A stretch of 64,000 bases of DNA from Collinsella aerofaciens (lineage in GTDB: Bacteria > Actinomycetota > Coriobacteriia > Coriobacteriales > Coriobacteriaceae), in the NCBI RefSeq assembly GCF_002736145.1, contig NZ_CP024160.1, positions 124,001 through 188,000 of the forward strand, read 5' to 3'. Numbering within the stretch: position 1 is the stretch's first letter; the number at the start of each line of letters is the position of its first letter. The notes beneath the pieces were generated by a model, which did no database searches, was not told where the DNA came from, and saw only the letters and a program-made list of their open reading frames with translations. Position numbers and translations under genes: made by a program. Positions 34,601-41,511 of this stretch are shown here, piece after piece.

Positions 34601-34944
34601 CCAACCGCGGCAAAACCGGGGACGATTCCTTTAGCGCGAGCGATATCGACATCGCGCAGATGTGCCTTGCCATCGATGCTCGCACGCCGGTCGACGAGCG
34701 TTCGGTGGAAAGCGGCCTGGGAATCTTCGAAGAGCTTGGTTTCTGTCGAGTTTCGGGGTTTGACGACACTCGTCGCATCGCGATGGCCGAAAACCCCGGC
34801 CGCGTGCAATTGAGCAGGTCAATTCGCTATTTGGAGGGCTTGCGCTCGCGCATGGAGTTTTCGGCTTTCCGGAGCTGGGCGCTCGATTCGTGCGCTTCTG
34901 ATATGCTAGCCAAAGTTAACCGCCCGATCGTACCGCGGGCCTAG
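31657..34944 (+). CDS. recJ: RecJ exonuclease fused to a RecQ-like SF2 helicase
   Basis: A 1095-residue protein from the ATG at 31657 (GGGGGTGG site upstream). Residues 1-570 are a complete RecJ: DFDVDGITST (about 91), TDHHEPSD (171), IPRLNAAGRM (288), GGHAGAVGV (418) and an OB-like part to 570. After a short linker a superfamily 2 helicase follows: Walker A MGTGRGKS (about 646), IDEAHHAG (751), AATATATAP, then FGEGVNLPDI and QMSGRAGRDG. The last 130 residues are a helical tail. RecJ is usually about 570-800 residues and works with a separate RecQ; here 5-prime resection and unwinding appear joined in one chain. All catalytic motifs look intact and the frame is uninterrupted. relA follows 15 bp later. 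Confidence 0.92.
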   Translation: MSSLKTTHRWAVAQQNPELEKELSAGLGIPGLVARIMVAHGITSIEEGQLFLTPSLDRDWADPIIIPGMSVVADRVERAIRNHEHIAVFGDFDVDGITSTCLLTEALRTFGADVTPFIPHRFDEGYGLSRAALDRVNELARPQLIVTVDNGIAAKEEVSYLESLGIDLVVTDHHEPSDQVPQCVPLTDPKLEDEGPSRELAGAGVALKLVQVLGERLDKPSYWRSLIEVAALGTVSDMMPLTPENRALVAEGIQQMRVTARPGYIALAALAKADLSSITADGLSFSLIPRLNAAGRMADPKLALDLLLARDPIEASSLAAELEEINRQRREIEAELTRDAMAKVEKTYDGGRAIVVGGEGWHEGVKGIVASRLTNRYHVPALLFSIEDGIARGSGRSVGKVNLFDAVERCSDLLIRRGGHAGAVGVTIEASKLDEFRRRLSAVLSELPAEDFEDTDEVAATVDLSELNIETIEQISRLEPFGQGNKVPLLAAEGVTMCDRAVVGKTGEHMRFVATDGAASVPAIMFRVPQIDKLINCDSAVDLVFEAVAEHWQGRVKPKLMIKDVLVRDTTLPSVDDPACELRRGVQPADSGLRLESRKRETLAQLSYTELTRSLIHSFIGSNQPHRAQVEALDALADHQSVLAVMGTGRGKSLIFHVHAAREAVLRGRASIFVYPLRALVADQAYHLSSTMAALGIGVGVLTGETVEAARDDVFAGLASGRTGIVLTTPEFLSIHRDRFARSGRIGFVVIDEAHHAGLAKGGDRSAYLDMPDIFKALGDPVVMAATATATAPVVAELARMLPITRTVVDETVRENLQLEDDRDLASRENRLVSIVATGEKTVIYVNSRDQSVALAKTLRKRVPDCATHIAFYNAGLARSDRRRVEEAFRDGSLSCIVSTSAFGEGVNLPDIRHVVLYHMPFGAIEFNQMSGRAGRDGQPAVIHLLYSSRDARINERLLDCYAPERDELVTLYRALQTMWRSNRGKTGDDSFSASDIDIAQMCLAIDARTPVDERSVESGLGIFEELGFCRVSGFDDTRRIAMAENPGRVQLSRSIRYLEGLRSRMEFSAFRSWALDSCASDMLAKVNRPIVPRA

Positions 34945-34959
34945 GGGAAGGGGACCTCG

Positions 34960-37320
34960 ATGGATGCCGCAGCCCGTACCGCCCATGATTCCACCCTCCA
35001 GCCGTTTTCGGAGATGGAGCACTATAAGCATGCCGATGAGCTGCCGCCCGAGATTATGGCGGACAGCTACGACAAGCTGGAGCGCCTGTGCCTCAAATAT
35101 ATGAATGAGGACGACTTTTCTAAGGTTGAGCAGGCCTACTGCTTTGCCGCCGAGAAGCACTGCAACCAAAAGCGCCGCTCGGGCGAGATGTACATTAACC
35201 ATCCCGTCGAGGTTGCCATCATTTTGGCCGATCTCAAGATGGACTGCGATGTGGTGTGCGCCGCGCTGCTGCACGATACCGTCGAGGATACTGAGACCTC
35301 GCTCGCCGATGTTTCCGGCCTGTTTGGCGATACGGTGGCCGAGCTCGTCGATGGCGTGACCAAGCTCACCAACATCGAAGTCGACAGCATGGACGAGAAG
35401 CAGGCGCTCACGCTGCGCAAGATGTTCCTCGCCATGTCCAAGGACATTCGCGTCATCATCGTTAAACTTGCCGATCGTCTGCACAACATGCGAACGCTGG
35501 CAGCCCTGCGCGAGGATCGTCGCCTGTTTAAGGCTCGCGAGACCATGGACGTGTACGCGCCCTTGGCCGACCGCCTGGGCATGAGCTCTATTAAGTGGGA
35601 GCTCGAGGACCTGTCCTTCTTCTACCTGGAGCCCGATGCCTACCAGCGCATCGCGCGTATGGTAGCTGAGTCGCGCGAGGTCCGCGAACGCTACCTTGCC
35701 GAGACCATCAAGACGCTTACCGATGAGCTCAACCGCATTGGTCTGGAGGACTTCCAGATCAACGGCCGCTCCAAGCACTATTGGTCCATCTACCAAAAGA
35801 TGAAGCGCAAGGGCAAGGAGTTCTCCGAGATCTACGACCTGGTGGCGCTGCGCGTTATTACCCATTCGGTGCGCGATTGCTACTCCACGCTCGGTGCGGT
35901 GCATACGCTGTGGCACCCCATGCCCGGTCGCTTTAAAGACTATATCGCCATGCCTAAGGTCAATAACTACCAGTCGCTCCACACGACGGTCATCGGCCCC
36001 ACGGCTCGCCCGCTCGAGATTCAGATTCGAACCTACGAGATGCATGAGCAGGCCGAGTACGGCATTGCCGCCCACTGGCTATATAAGAAGTCGGGCGGAT
36101 CGTCTGCGTCTAAGACCAATGATGCCCAGCGTCTGGACGACCAGATTAACTGGCTCAAACATTCGCTCGATTGGGCTGCGTCTGATGAGATTACCGACGC
36201 CAAGGAATACCTGCATTCGCTGAAGGTCGACCTCTTCGATCAGGAGATCTTTGTCTTTACGCCCAAGGGCGAGGTCATGGCGCTTCGTGCCGGCTCCACG
36301 CCGCTCGACTTTGCCTACGCCGTTCACACCGAGGTGGGAAACCATTGCGTCGGCGCCAAAATCAACGGTGCGGTGGCTCCGCTCACGCACGAGATTAAGA
36401 CGGGTGACCGTGTCGAGATTCTGACTAACAAGAGTTCCAAGCCGTCGCGTGATTGGCTCAAGATCGTTAAGACACCTTCCGCCAAGTCAAAGATCCGCCG
36501 CTATTTTGCCGCTGCGACCAAGGACGACGACGCTGCTGCCGGTCGCGATATGCTGTCCAAGGACCTGCGTAAGCGTGGCTATGGCATTTCTACGCCGCGT
36601 TCGACGCGTGCGCTCAACGCCGTGGCGGAGCAGTTTAACTTCAAGCAGCTCGAGGACCTGTTTGCCGCCGTCGGCGCCGGCAAGGTTGCCCCGCGCGCTG
36701 TGGGCAATAAGGTCGAGCAAATCTTGGACCCCAAGCCCGAGGAACAGCTCACCAAGGCCGAGGCTATCGCCGAGGTCGTGAAGCAGCCTGCTCGCGGCTC
36801 CAACCGCAAGCCGCAAAAGCGCGGCAAGAGCGCCAGTAACGGCATTATCGTCAAGGGCGAGAGCAACAGCGGCCTACTGGTCCGTCTGGCTCATTGCTGC
36901 AACCCCGTGACGGGCGACGACATCGTCGGCTTCATCACGCGCGGTCGTGGCGTTTCGGTGCATCGCGCCAACTGTCCCAACGTCAAGGGTCTTATGGAGC
37001 ATCCCGAGCGCATGATCGAAGTGGAGTGGGACGGCGCTGCCGACACCCTCTTCCAGGTCGAGATCGTGGTCGAGTGCCTGGACCGCATGGGCCTTCTCAA
37101 GGATGTCACCATTGCCATTGGCGATGCGGGCGGCAATATCCTTTCTGCCGCCACGTCGACCAACCGCGAGGGTATTGCAACCCTGCGCTTTATGGTCGAG
37201 ATCTCGGACGCGAGCGGTTTGGATCCGCTGCTGGCTTCCATCAGCAGTGTCGATTCGGTCTACGACGCTCGCCGTCTTATGCCCGGCGAAGGCGGAGCTC
37301 AGCTTAAGCGCCGTGTGTAG
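34960..37320 (+). CDS. relA: bifunctional (p)ppGpp synthetase/hydrolase RelA/SpoT
   Basis: A 786-residue stringent-response enzyme starting at an ATG behind GGGGAAGGGG. It has an HD hydrolase domain (YINHPVEVAIIL near 80; ALLHDTVED near 105), a synthetase domain (SIYQKMKRKGKEFSEIYDLV; KVNNYQSLHTTV), a TGS domain at about 415-475 (IFVFTPKGEVMALRAGSTPL), a conserved HCCNPV region and a C-terminal ACT domain. Both active sites look intact, so it should make and destroy (p)ppGpp. It probably shares a transcript with recJ. Confidence 0.95.
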   Translation: MDAAARTAHDSTLQPFSEMEHYKHADELPPEIMADSYDKLERLCLKYMNEDDFSKVEQAYCFAAEKHCNQKRRSGEMYINHPVEVAIILADLKMDCDVVCAALLHDTVEDTETSLADVSGLFGDTVAELVDGVTKLTNIEVDSMDEKQALTLRKMFLAMSKDIRVIIVKLADRLHNMRTLAALREDRRLFKARETMDVYAPLADRLGMSSIKWELEDLSFFYLEPDAYQRIARMVAESREVRERYLAETIKTLTDELNRIGLEDFQINGRSKHYWSIYQKMKRKGKEFSEIYDLVALRVITHSVRDCYSTLGAVHTLWHPMPGRFKDYIAMPKVNNYQSLHTTVIGPTARPLEIQIRTYEMHEQAEYGIAAHWLYKKSGGSSASKTNDAQRLDDQINWLKHSLDWAASDEITDAKEYLHSLKVDLFDQEIFVFTPKGEVMALRAGSTPLDFAYAVHTEVGNHCVGAKINGAVAPLTHEIKTGDRVEILTNKSSKPSRDWLKIVKTPSAKSKIRRYFAAATKDDDAAAGRDMLSKDLRKRGYGISTPRSTRALNAVAEQFNFKQLEDLFAAVGAGKVAPRAVGNKVEQILDPKPEEQLTKAEAIAEVVKQPARGSNRKPQKRGKSASNGIIVKGESNSGLLVRLAHCCNPVTGDDIVGFITRGRGVSVHRANCPNVKGLMEHPERMIEVEWDGAADTLFQVEIVVECLDRMGLLKDVTIAIGDAGGNILSAATSTNREGIATLRFMVEISDASGLDPLLASISSVDSVYDARRLMPGEGGAQLKRRV

Positions 37321-37354
37321 GTGCGAGAGCCTCTCAGCATCATAGATATTGGTT

Positions 37355-37390
37355 ACGTTCGAGGCATCGTTTGGTGCCTCGAACGTATTT
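37355..37390 (+). terminator. terminator after relA
   Basis: A 12-bp perfect stem (ACGTTCGAGGCA at 37355-37366; TGCCTCGAACGT at 37375-37386) with an 8-nt loop and an ATTTT tail, 34 bp after the relA stop and just before the ribosome site of the next gene. The T-run is short, so read-through into the MBL gene is possible. Confidence 0.65.
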
Positions 37391-37408
37391 TAGAAGGAGG
37401 GTATGCGC

Positions 37409-38092
37409 ATGGGCGATATGACTTTGGACCTGACACCCCGAGGTGCGGCTTCGATTGAGGCATTCGTCAACGGCCCCATTCAGACCAACAGTTACGCCGT
37501 GATTTCGAATGACGAGTGCTTAATCGTCGATCCGGCGTGGGAAGGCGAGCGTCTTGTGGAGCATATCCGCACCGCGCGTCCCGAGGTGCGCGTACTCGGC
37601 TCTGTCTGCACGCACGGTCATGCCGACCATGTTGGCGGGGTCGCCGGGGTTCGAGCTGTTGTTGGCGACGGCGCGCTATATGAGTTGTGCGCTAAGGACG
37701 TGAAGGTACCTCGCGCAAATATCGAGGAGCAGCGCACCATGTGGGGTATCGAGACGCCCGATCCGGGTAAGCCGACGCGTTTGCTTGCCGAGGGCGATAC
37801 AATCGAGGTGGGCGACGTCTGCCTGCAGGTGATCGAGACGCCGGGGCATACGCCGGGCGGCATCGTCCTGTTCGCCGCGACCGAGCAGGGGAACATCGCC
37901 TTTGTGGGCGACACGCTTTTCCCGGGCAGCCACGGTCGTACCGATCTTTCCGGCGGTGACGAGGCGGCGATTATGCGCTCGCTCTCCAAACTTGCCAAGA
38001 CGCTTCCGCCCGATACCGTTTGCTTGACGGGCCATGGCGATTCGACCACGATGGCGCGCGAACTTATGCAGAATCCGTTTATGCAGATGTAG
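37409..38092 (+). CDS. metallo-beta-lactamase fold hydrolase (glyoxalase II-like)
   Basis: About 227 residues. The ATG at 37409 lies 8 bp after AAGGAGG; the one at 37403 is only 2 bp away. It has the MBL metal-site motif THGHADHVGG (near residue 70), ETPGHTPGGIVLF (third ligand) and FVGDTLFPGSHGRTDL (bridging Asp), ending with a conserved LTGHGDSTT. Such enzymes hydrolyse thioesters such as S-lactoylglutathione analogues or related substrates; the exact substrate is unknown. It follows relA, a common pairing in Gram-positive bacteria. Confidence 0.85.
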   Translation: MGDMTLDLTPRGAASIEAFVNGPIQTNSYAVISNDECLIVDPAWEGERLVEHIRTARPEVRVLGSVCTHGHADHVGGVAGVRAVVGDGALYELCAKDVKVPRANIEEQRTMWGIETPDPGKPTRLLAEGDTIEVGDVCLQVIETPGHTPGGIVLFAATEQGNIAFVGDTLFPGSHGRTDLSGGDEAAIMRSLSKLAKTLPPDTVCLTGHGDSTTMARELMQNPFMQM

Positions 38093-38286
38093 GCTCGAAG
38101 CCGTCTTTCGAACCACGAAGACCGCTCAATCGTCAAGCTATTTTCCCCAGTGGGTCGATTCTGTGGGGCAAACGGTCAAAATATGTCCAATCGGATGGTA
38201 TTCGTGAACAAACGAACGTTTATGCGCGGGTATGTCGTGGTAAAATCTCAGGCGTTATCGGAGCAACCTTACAGGAGGTTTCTTTT

Positions 38287-39153
38287 ATGCTCGTCAACGC
38301 AGCAGACATGCTCAAGAAGGCCGAGGCCGGCAAGTACGGTCTCGGTGCCTTCAACACCAACAACCTCGAGTGGACCCTGGCTATTCTCCAGGCCGCCGAG
38401 GAGGCCAAGTCTCCGCTGATCCTTCAGTGCACCGCTGGTGCCGCTAAGTGGATGGGCGGTTTCAAGGTCTGCGCCGACATGGTCAAGGCTGCCGTCGAGG
38501 CCACGGGCGTTACCGTTCCCGTCGCCCTTCACCTCGATCACGGTTCTTACGAGGACTGCTTCAAGTGCATCGAGGCCGGCTTTACGTCCATCATGTATGA
38601 CGGCTCTCACGAGGAGACCTTCCAGCTTAACCTCGACCGCACCAAGGAGCTCGTTGAGCTTGCCCACTCCAAGGGCATGTCCATCGAGGCCGAGGTCGGC
38701 GGCATCGGCGGCACCGAGGACGGCGTGACCTCCAGCGGCGAGCTCGCTGATCCTGCTGAGTGCAAGCAGATCGCTGACCTGGGCGTCGACTTCCTCGCCT
38801 GCGGCATCGGCAACATCCACGGCGTGTACCCCGCCGACTGGGCTGGCCTTTCCTTCGAGCGCCTGGGCGAGATCAAGGCCCAGACCGGCGACCTGCCCCT
38901 CGTCCTGCACGGTGGCACCGGCATCCCCGAGGATCAGATCAAGAAGGCCATCTCCCTGGGCATCTCCAAGATCAACGTCAACACCGACCTGCAGCTCGTC
39001 TTCGCCAAGGGCGTTCGCGAGTACATCGAGGCTGGCAAGGATCAGCAGGGCAAGGGCTTTGACCCCCGCAAGCTCCTCAAGCCTGGTCGCGACAACATCG
39101 TTGCCCGCACCAAGGAGCTCATGGAGGAGTTTGGCTCCGTCAACAAGGCGTAA
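38287..39153 (+). CDS. fba: class II fructose-bisphosphate aldolase
   Basis: A 288-residue zinc enzyme of glycolysis and gluconeogenesis. The ATG at 38287 follows ACAGGAGG; a longer frame running into the preceding gene is discounted. Features are GAFNTNNLEW near the start, the metal-site HLDHGSYEDC (about residue 80), EAEVGGIGGTEDG, GNIHGVYP, LVLHGGTGIP and KINVNTDLQL. Codon use is strongly biased, as for highly expressed genes. A TAAAAT -10 lies near 38239. A long palindrome follows the gene. Confidence 0.95.
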   Translation: MLVNAADMLKKAEAGKYGLGAFNTNNLEWTLAILQAAEEAKSPLILQCTAGAAKWMGGFKVCADMVKAAVEATGVTVPVALHLDHGSYEDCFKCIEAGFTSIMYDGSHEETFQLNLDRTKELVELAHSKGMSIEAEVGGIGGTEDGVTSSGELADPAECKQIADLGVDFLACGIGNIHGVYPADWAGLSFERLGEIKAQTGDLPLVLHGGTGIPEDQIKKAISLGISKINVNTDLQLVFAKGVREYIEAGKDQQGKGFDPRKLLKPGRDNIVARTKELMEEFGSVNKA

Positions 39154-39175
39154 GTAGCGGTTTAACTTTCCCGTC

Positions 39176-39268
39176 GGAGGCCCCGTTCACCCTACGCTTT
39201 TCCCTTGCGCTCACCTGGCTTTGCCAGAAGTCGCGCAATGGGAAAAGCTCCGGGTGAACGGGGCCTCC
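39176..39268. repeat. 93-nt interrupted palindrome after fba
   Basis: GGAGGCCCCGTTCACCC (39176-39192) pairs exactly with 39252-39268. Further in, GCTTTTCCC (39196-39204) pairs with GGGAAAAGC (39240-39248), GCGC with GCGC, and CTGGC (39215-39219) with GCCAG (39223-39227) at the tip. It starts 22 bp after the fba stop and is followed by TTCGTT, so it may end that transcript, but the size exceeds a normal terminator. Confidence 0.85.
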
Positions 39269-39313
39269 TTCGTTAACTCGCTACAGGGTTACTGGGCAGA
39301 ATTTAAATGGCTA

Positions 39314-39405
39314 CTGGCTTCGCCAGAAGTCGCGCCAAGGAAACAGTTCCGGGGGACGGGGCTTCCTTCGTTTAACGCCGCAGGGTTACGAGGCTGAGTT
39401 ATTTA
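39314..39405. repeat. degenerate direct copy of the right half of the fba palindrome
   Basis: 39314-39405 repeats 39215-39308 with about 25-30 percent differences: CTGGCTTCGCCAGAAGTCGC matches CTGGCTTTGCCAGAAGTCGC, and the copy continues through GGGGCTTCCTTCG and CAGGGTTACG. The left arm is missing, so the large stem cannot form; only the CTGGC/GCCAG tip remains. It looks like an old tandem duplication. Confidence 0.65.
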
Positions 39406-39505
39406 TTTGACTACCGTTCAGCGGTGTTGATGGCTCCCTTGTTGGGGCTTTCTTTTTATCTCGCTACAATGGGCTTCAAGCGTTCTAGTGACTTGGAGTT
39501 TTGGT

Positions 39506-40939
39506 ATGGCTGTTATTAATGTACTGCCTTCGGATGGGAAGGTTATTGACGAGGGTCCAGTCGGTTGCTTTGTTGATGTTTGCTGTGATGACTTTCGTCA
39601 TCTCGATGTTGGACTGCCGCCCGAGATTCTTCGTCTTAAGGATGCCGGGTATTTGACGCAGGCTGTTGCTGCCTGCGATCGCCTTTTGGAGCAGAACCCC
39701 GAGCCTTCGCTGGCTGCTTGTGTTCGTGCCGAGCGGTATCGCATGCTCGAGACGCTGCTTCATTTTTCGGTGTCGCGCGACCAAGCTATTGCGATGATTC
39801 GCGAGGAGTGGCCAGAGTTTACCGAAGAGCAGTTTGATGACCTGATTAATCGTAAGCGTATTGACTGGCGCTTTATCGATGGCGAACTGTTCGTTCTCGA
39901 CAACTTCCTCGATTCGCTTCGCGTATATCCCAAAGAGGTTCCCGGCATGCGGCCCGATTCTACGGACGGAATAGCACTGCGCAACGAGATGCTCAAGGAG
40001 ATGGAGTCACAAAACGGATTGGCTCGCGTCATTACGCTTAAAGCGTCCGTGTCTGTCCCCGGTGCTCTAGATGGAGAGACTGTTCGCGCGTGGCTACCCG
40101 TTGCCGCTGCCTGTCGTCAACAGTCTCATATCGAGGTTCTCGATATGACGCCGGAGGGTGCTGTTGCCCCCGCGAATGCTTCGGCGCGTACCGCCTCGTG
40201 GTCTTCTTCGAGTGAGCACTTTTTTTCGGTGACCTATCGTTATCACATCGATGCTGCTTATTGTGATGTCTACGGTGGCACACTTCCGGTTCACCCGCGT
40301 ATGGACGCGCCTCTGCCCGAGGATATTTCCGAGGACCGTCCGCACATTGCATTCACGCCGTATCTACAGCAGCTGACAGCCCGTGTCATTGACGGGCTCG
40401 AGGATCCGCTCGATCGCGCCCGTGCTATCTATGATTACCTGACGCAGCATATCGACTATCGCTATCAGCCGCCGTACTTGCTTTTGGAATCTATTGCCGA
40501 TGACTGCGCGCATTCGCTCCGCGGCGATTGCGGCGTTATGGCGCTCACGTTTATCACCATGTGCCGTATCGCGGGCGTGCCTGCCCGTTGGCAGAGCGGC
40601 CTGTATGTTACGCCCGATTCGGTGGGGTCGCACGACTGGGCAGAGTTCTATACGCCGCAGACCGGTTGGCTCAACGCCGACGTGTCATTTGGATCTTCTG
40701 CTCGCAGGATGGGGGAGGAGTGGCGCCGCCGTCACTACTTTGGCAATCTCGACCCGTGGCGTATGGTGGCCAACAATCGATTCCAGGCAGAGTTTGAGCC
40801 CTCTTTCGACGGCATGCGCGAGGACCCTTACGATAACCAGATGGGTGAGGCTTCGGTTGACGGTCGCGGATGCCGTCGGCGCGAGATGCTCCGCACGGTC
40901 GAACTCATCGAAATGCTCGAAGTTCCATTTTCGGACTAA
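39506..40939 (+). CDS. transglutaminase-like domain protein
   Basis: A 477-residue protein, apparently cytoplasmic (no signal peptide). The ATG at 39506 follows TTGGAG. The C-terminal half has a transglutaminase core: the Cys in LRGDCGVMALTFITMCRIAG, the His in GSHDWAEFY and the Asp in WLNADVSFG. The first 180 residues are helical with no family I recognise, and a beta-rich middle part precedes the core. It may be a protease, peptidase or amide-bond enzyme; the target is unknown. Base composition is slightly AT-richer than the neighbours. Confidence 0.8.
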   Translation: MAVINVLPSDGKVIDEGPVGCFVDVCCDDFRHLDVGLPPEILRLKDAGYLTQAVAACDRLLEQNPEPSLAACVRAERYRMLETLLHFSVSRDQAIAMIREEWPEFTEEQFDDLINRKRIDWRFIDGELFVLDNFLDSLRVYPKEVPGMRPDSTDGIALRNEMLKEMESQNGLARVITLKASVSVPGALDGETVRAWLPVAAACRQQSHIEVLDMTPEGAVAPANASARTASWSSSSEHFFSVTYRYHIDAAYCDVYGGTLPVHPRMDAPLPEDISEDRPHIAFTPYLQQLTARVIDGLEDPLDRARAIYDYLTQHIDYRYQPPYLLLESIADDCAHSLRGDCGVMALTFITMCRIAGVPARWQSGLYVTPDSVGSHDWAEFYTPQTGWLNADVSFGSSARRMGEEWRRRHYFGNLDPWRMVANNRFQAEFEPSFDGMREDPYDNQMGEASVDGRGCRRREMLRTVELIEMLEVPFSD

Positions 40940-40978
40940 TCGGTAGAAAGCTGTGATAAACTAACTCACGCATTGCGT

Positions 40979-41065
40979 GCCCGAGTGGCGGAATTGGCAG
41001 ACGCAGTGGACTCAAAATCCACCGTTGGCAACAACGTGCGAGTTCGAGTCTCGCCTCGGGCACCA
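40979..41065 (+). tRNA. tRNA-Leu (anticodon CAA)
   Basis: An 87-nt type II tRNA with encoded CCA. The acceptor stem GCCCGAG (40979-40985) pairs with CTCGGGC (41055-41061); the anticodon stem-loop GTGGA-CTCAAAA-TCCAC gives anticodon CAA, reading UUG. It has the long variable arm expected for Leu and the T-loop GTTCGAGTC. The 3-prime end plus flank is repeated downstream at 41227. Confidence 0.97.
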
Positions 41066-41092
41066 TTCATGCAAGCGAGCGTTCAAGGGGGT
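41043..41092 (+). repeat. 50-bp direct repeat, copy 1 (tRNA-Leu 3-prime end plus flank)
   Basis: From the T-arm of tRNA-Leu (TTCGAGTCTCGCC...) through CCA and 27 bp of downstream sequence to GGGGGT. Identical to 41227-41276. A tRNA 3-prime end is the usual integration site of mobile elements, so this copy resembles an attachment site. Confidence 0.9.
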
Positions 41093-41107
41093 TGCGACCC
41101 CCTTTTT
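41087..41107 (+). terminator. terminator of tRNA-Leu
   Basis: GGGGGT (41087-41092) pairs with ACCCCC (41097-41102) around TGCG, followed by TTTTT. It lies 21 bp after the tRNA. A similar hairpin with the same flank follows the second repeat copy (about 41271-41289). Confidence 0.85.
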
Positions 41108-41226
41108 CGTGCCGAACTCGCGTGAGCGCGCGAAGCGTTAAGCAAACAGGCTTGTGGCCTGTTTGTAGCGGAGCGTGGCGAGGGCGCCACGCGCCCGAAG
41201 CCTGGAGCTTCGCGAAGCGAAGGCCC

Positions 41227-41276
41227 TTCGAGTCTCGCCTCGGGCACCATTCATGCAAGCGAGCGTTCAAGGGGGT
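41227..41276 (+). repeat. 50-bp direct repeat, copy 2
   Basis: Exact second copy of 41043-41092 with no tRNA body before it, followed by TCAAGGCCCCTTTTT, another terminator-like hairpin. The 134 bp between the copies hold hairpins CAAACAGGC/GCCTGTTTG (41143-41165) and GCGTGGCG/CGCCACGC (41173-41192) but no gene. Confidence 0.9.
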
Positions 41277-41292
41277 CAAGGCCCCTTTTTCG

Positions 41293-41511
41293 TGTACGTA
41301 ATGTGATAACGTGCTGTACGTGTTATTATTCGCAAGGCGTTGTTCCCGCAATGCCCTAAAGAGGAACCTGAGGGTTCCCACCTTTTGGCGCCAATGAGCA
41401 GCTGACTGGTCATACAACTTAGATTCCCTTCCTCAAATCGAGGAAGTCTATGTGTACGACCTGGTTGCTGAGAAGCGCCGGGTTATTTTTTTATGAATGG
41501 AGGTAGGGAAA
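41293..41511 (+). promoter_or_regulatory. infC leader region with promoter and attenuator
   Basis: An extended -10 (TG-T-TATTAT, 41321-41329) suggests transcription starts near 41336. The leader of about 175 nt holds hairpins GAACC/GGTTC (near 41373) and TTCCTC/GAGGAA (near 41434), then a terminator-like hairpin just before the gene (annotated separately). This resembles the leaders of infC-rpmI-rplT operons that are regulated by L20 or IF3. Confidence 0.55.
41459..41493 (+). terminator. terminator-like attenuator before infC
   Basis: ACCTGG (41459-41464) pairs with CCGGGT (41478-41483), one G-U pair, 13-nt loop, followed by TATTTTTTTA. It ends a few bases before the infC ribosome site (GGAGG, 41499-41503). 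A terminator in front of a gene with no other nearby promoter points to attenuation of infC-rpmI-rplT. Confidence 0.7.

Larger units (their letters stand above)
39154..39505. other. intergenic region with a long palindrome and its degenerate copy
   Basis: About 352 bp without a gene. It contains the 93-nt palindrome (39176-39268) and a partial copy (39314-39405), annotated separately. Near the end a GCTACAATGG stretch before 39475 may hold the promoter of the transglutaminase-like gene. Confidence 0.7.

Noticed and set aside
39176-39405. Possible CRISPR-like repeats after fba
   Set aside because: Only two unequal copies, palindromic and adjacent, with no regular spacers and no cas genes.
41066-41226. 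A mobile element between the tRNA-Leu repeats
   Set aside because: Only 134 bp of hairpin-rich DNA with no gene; at best a remnant.
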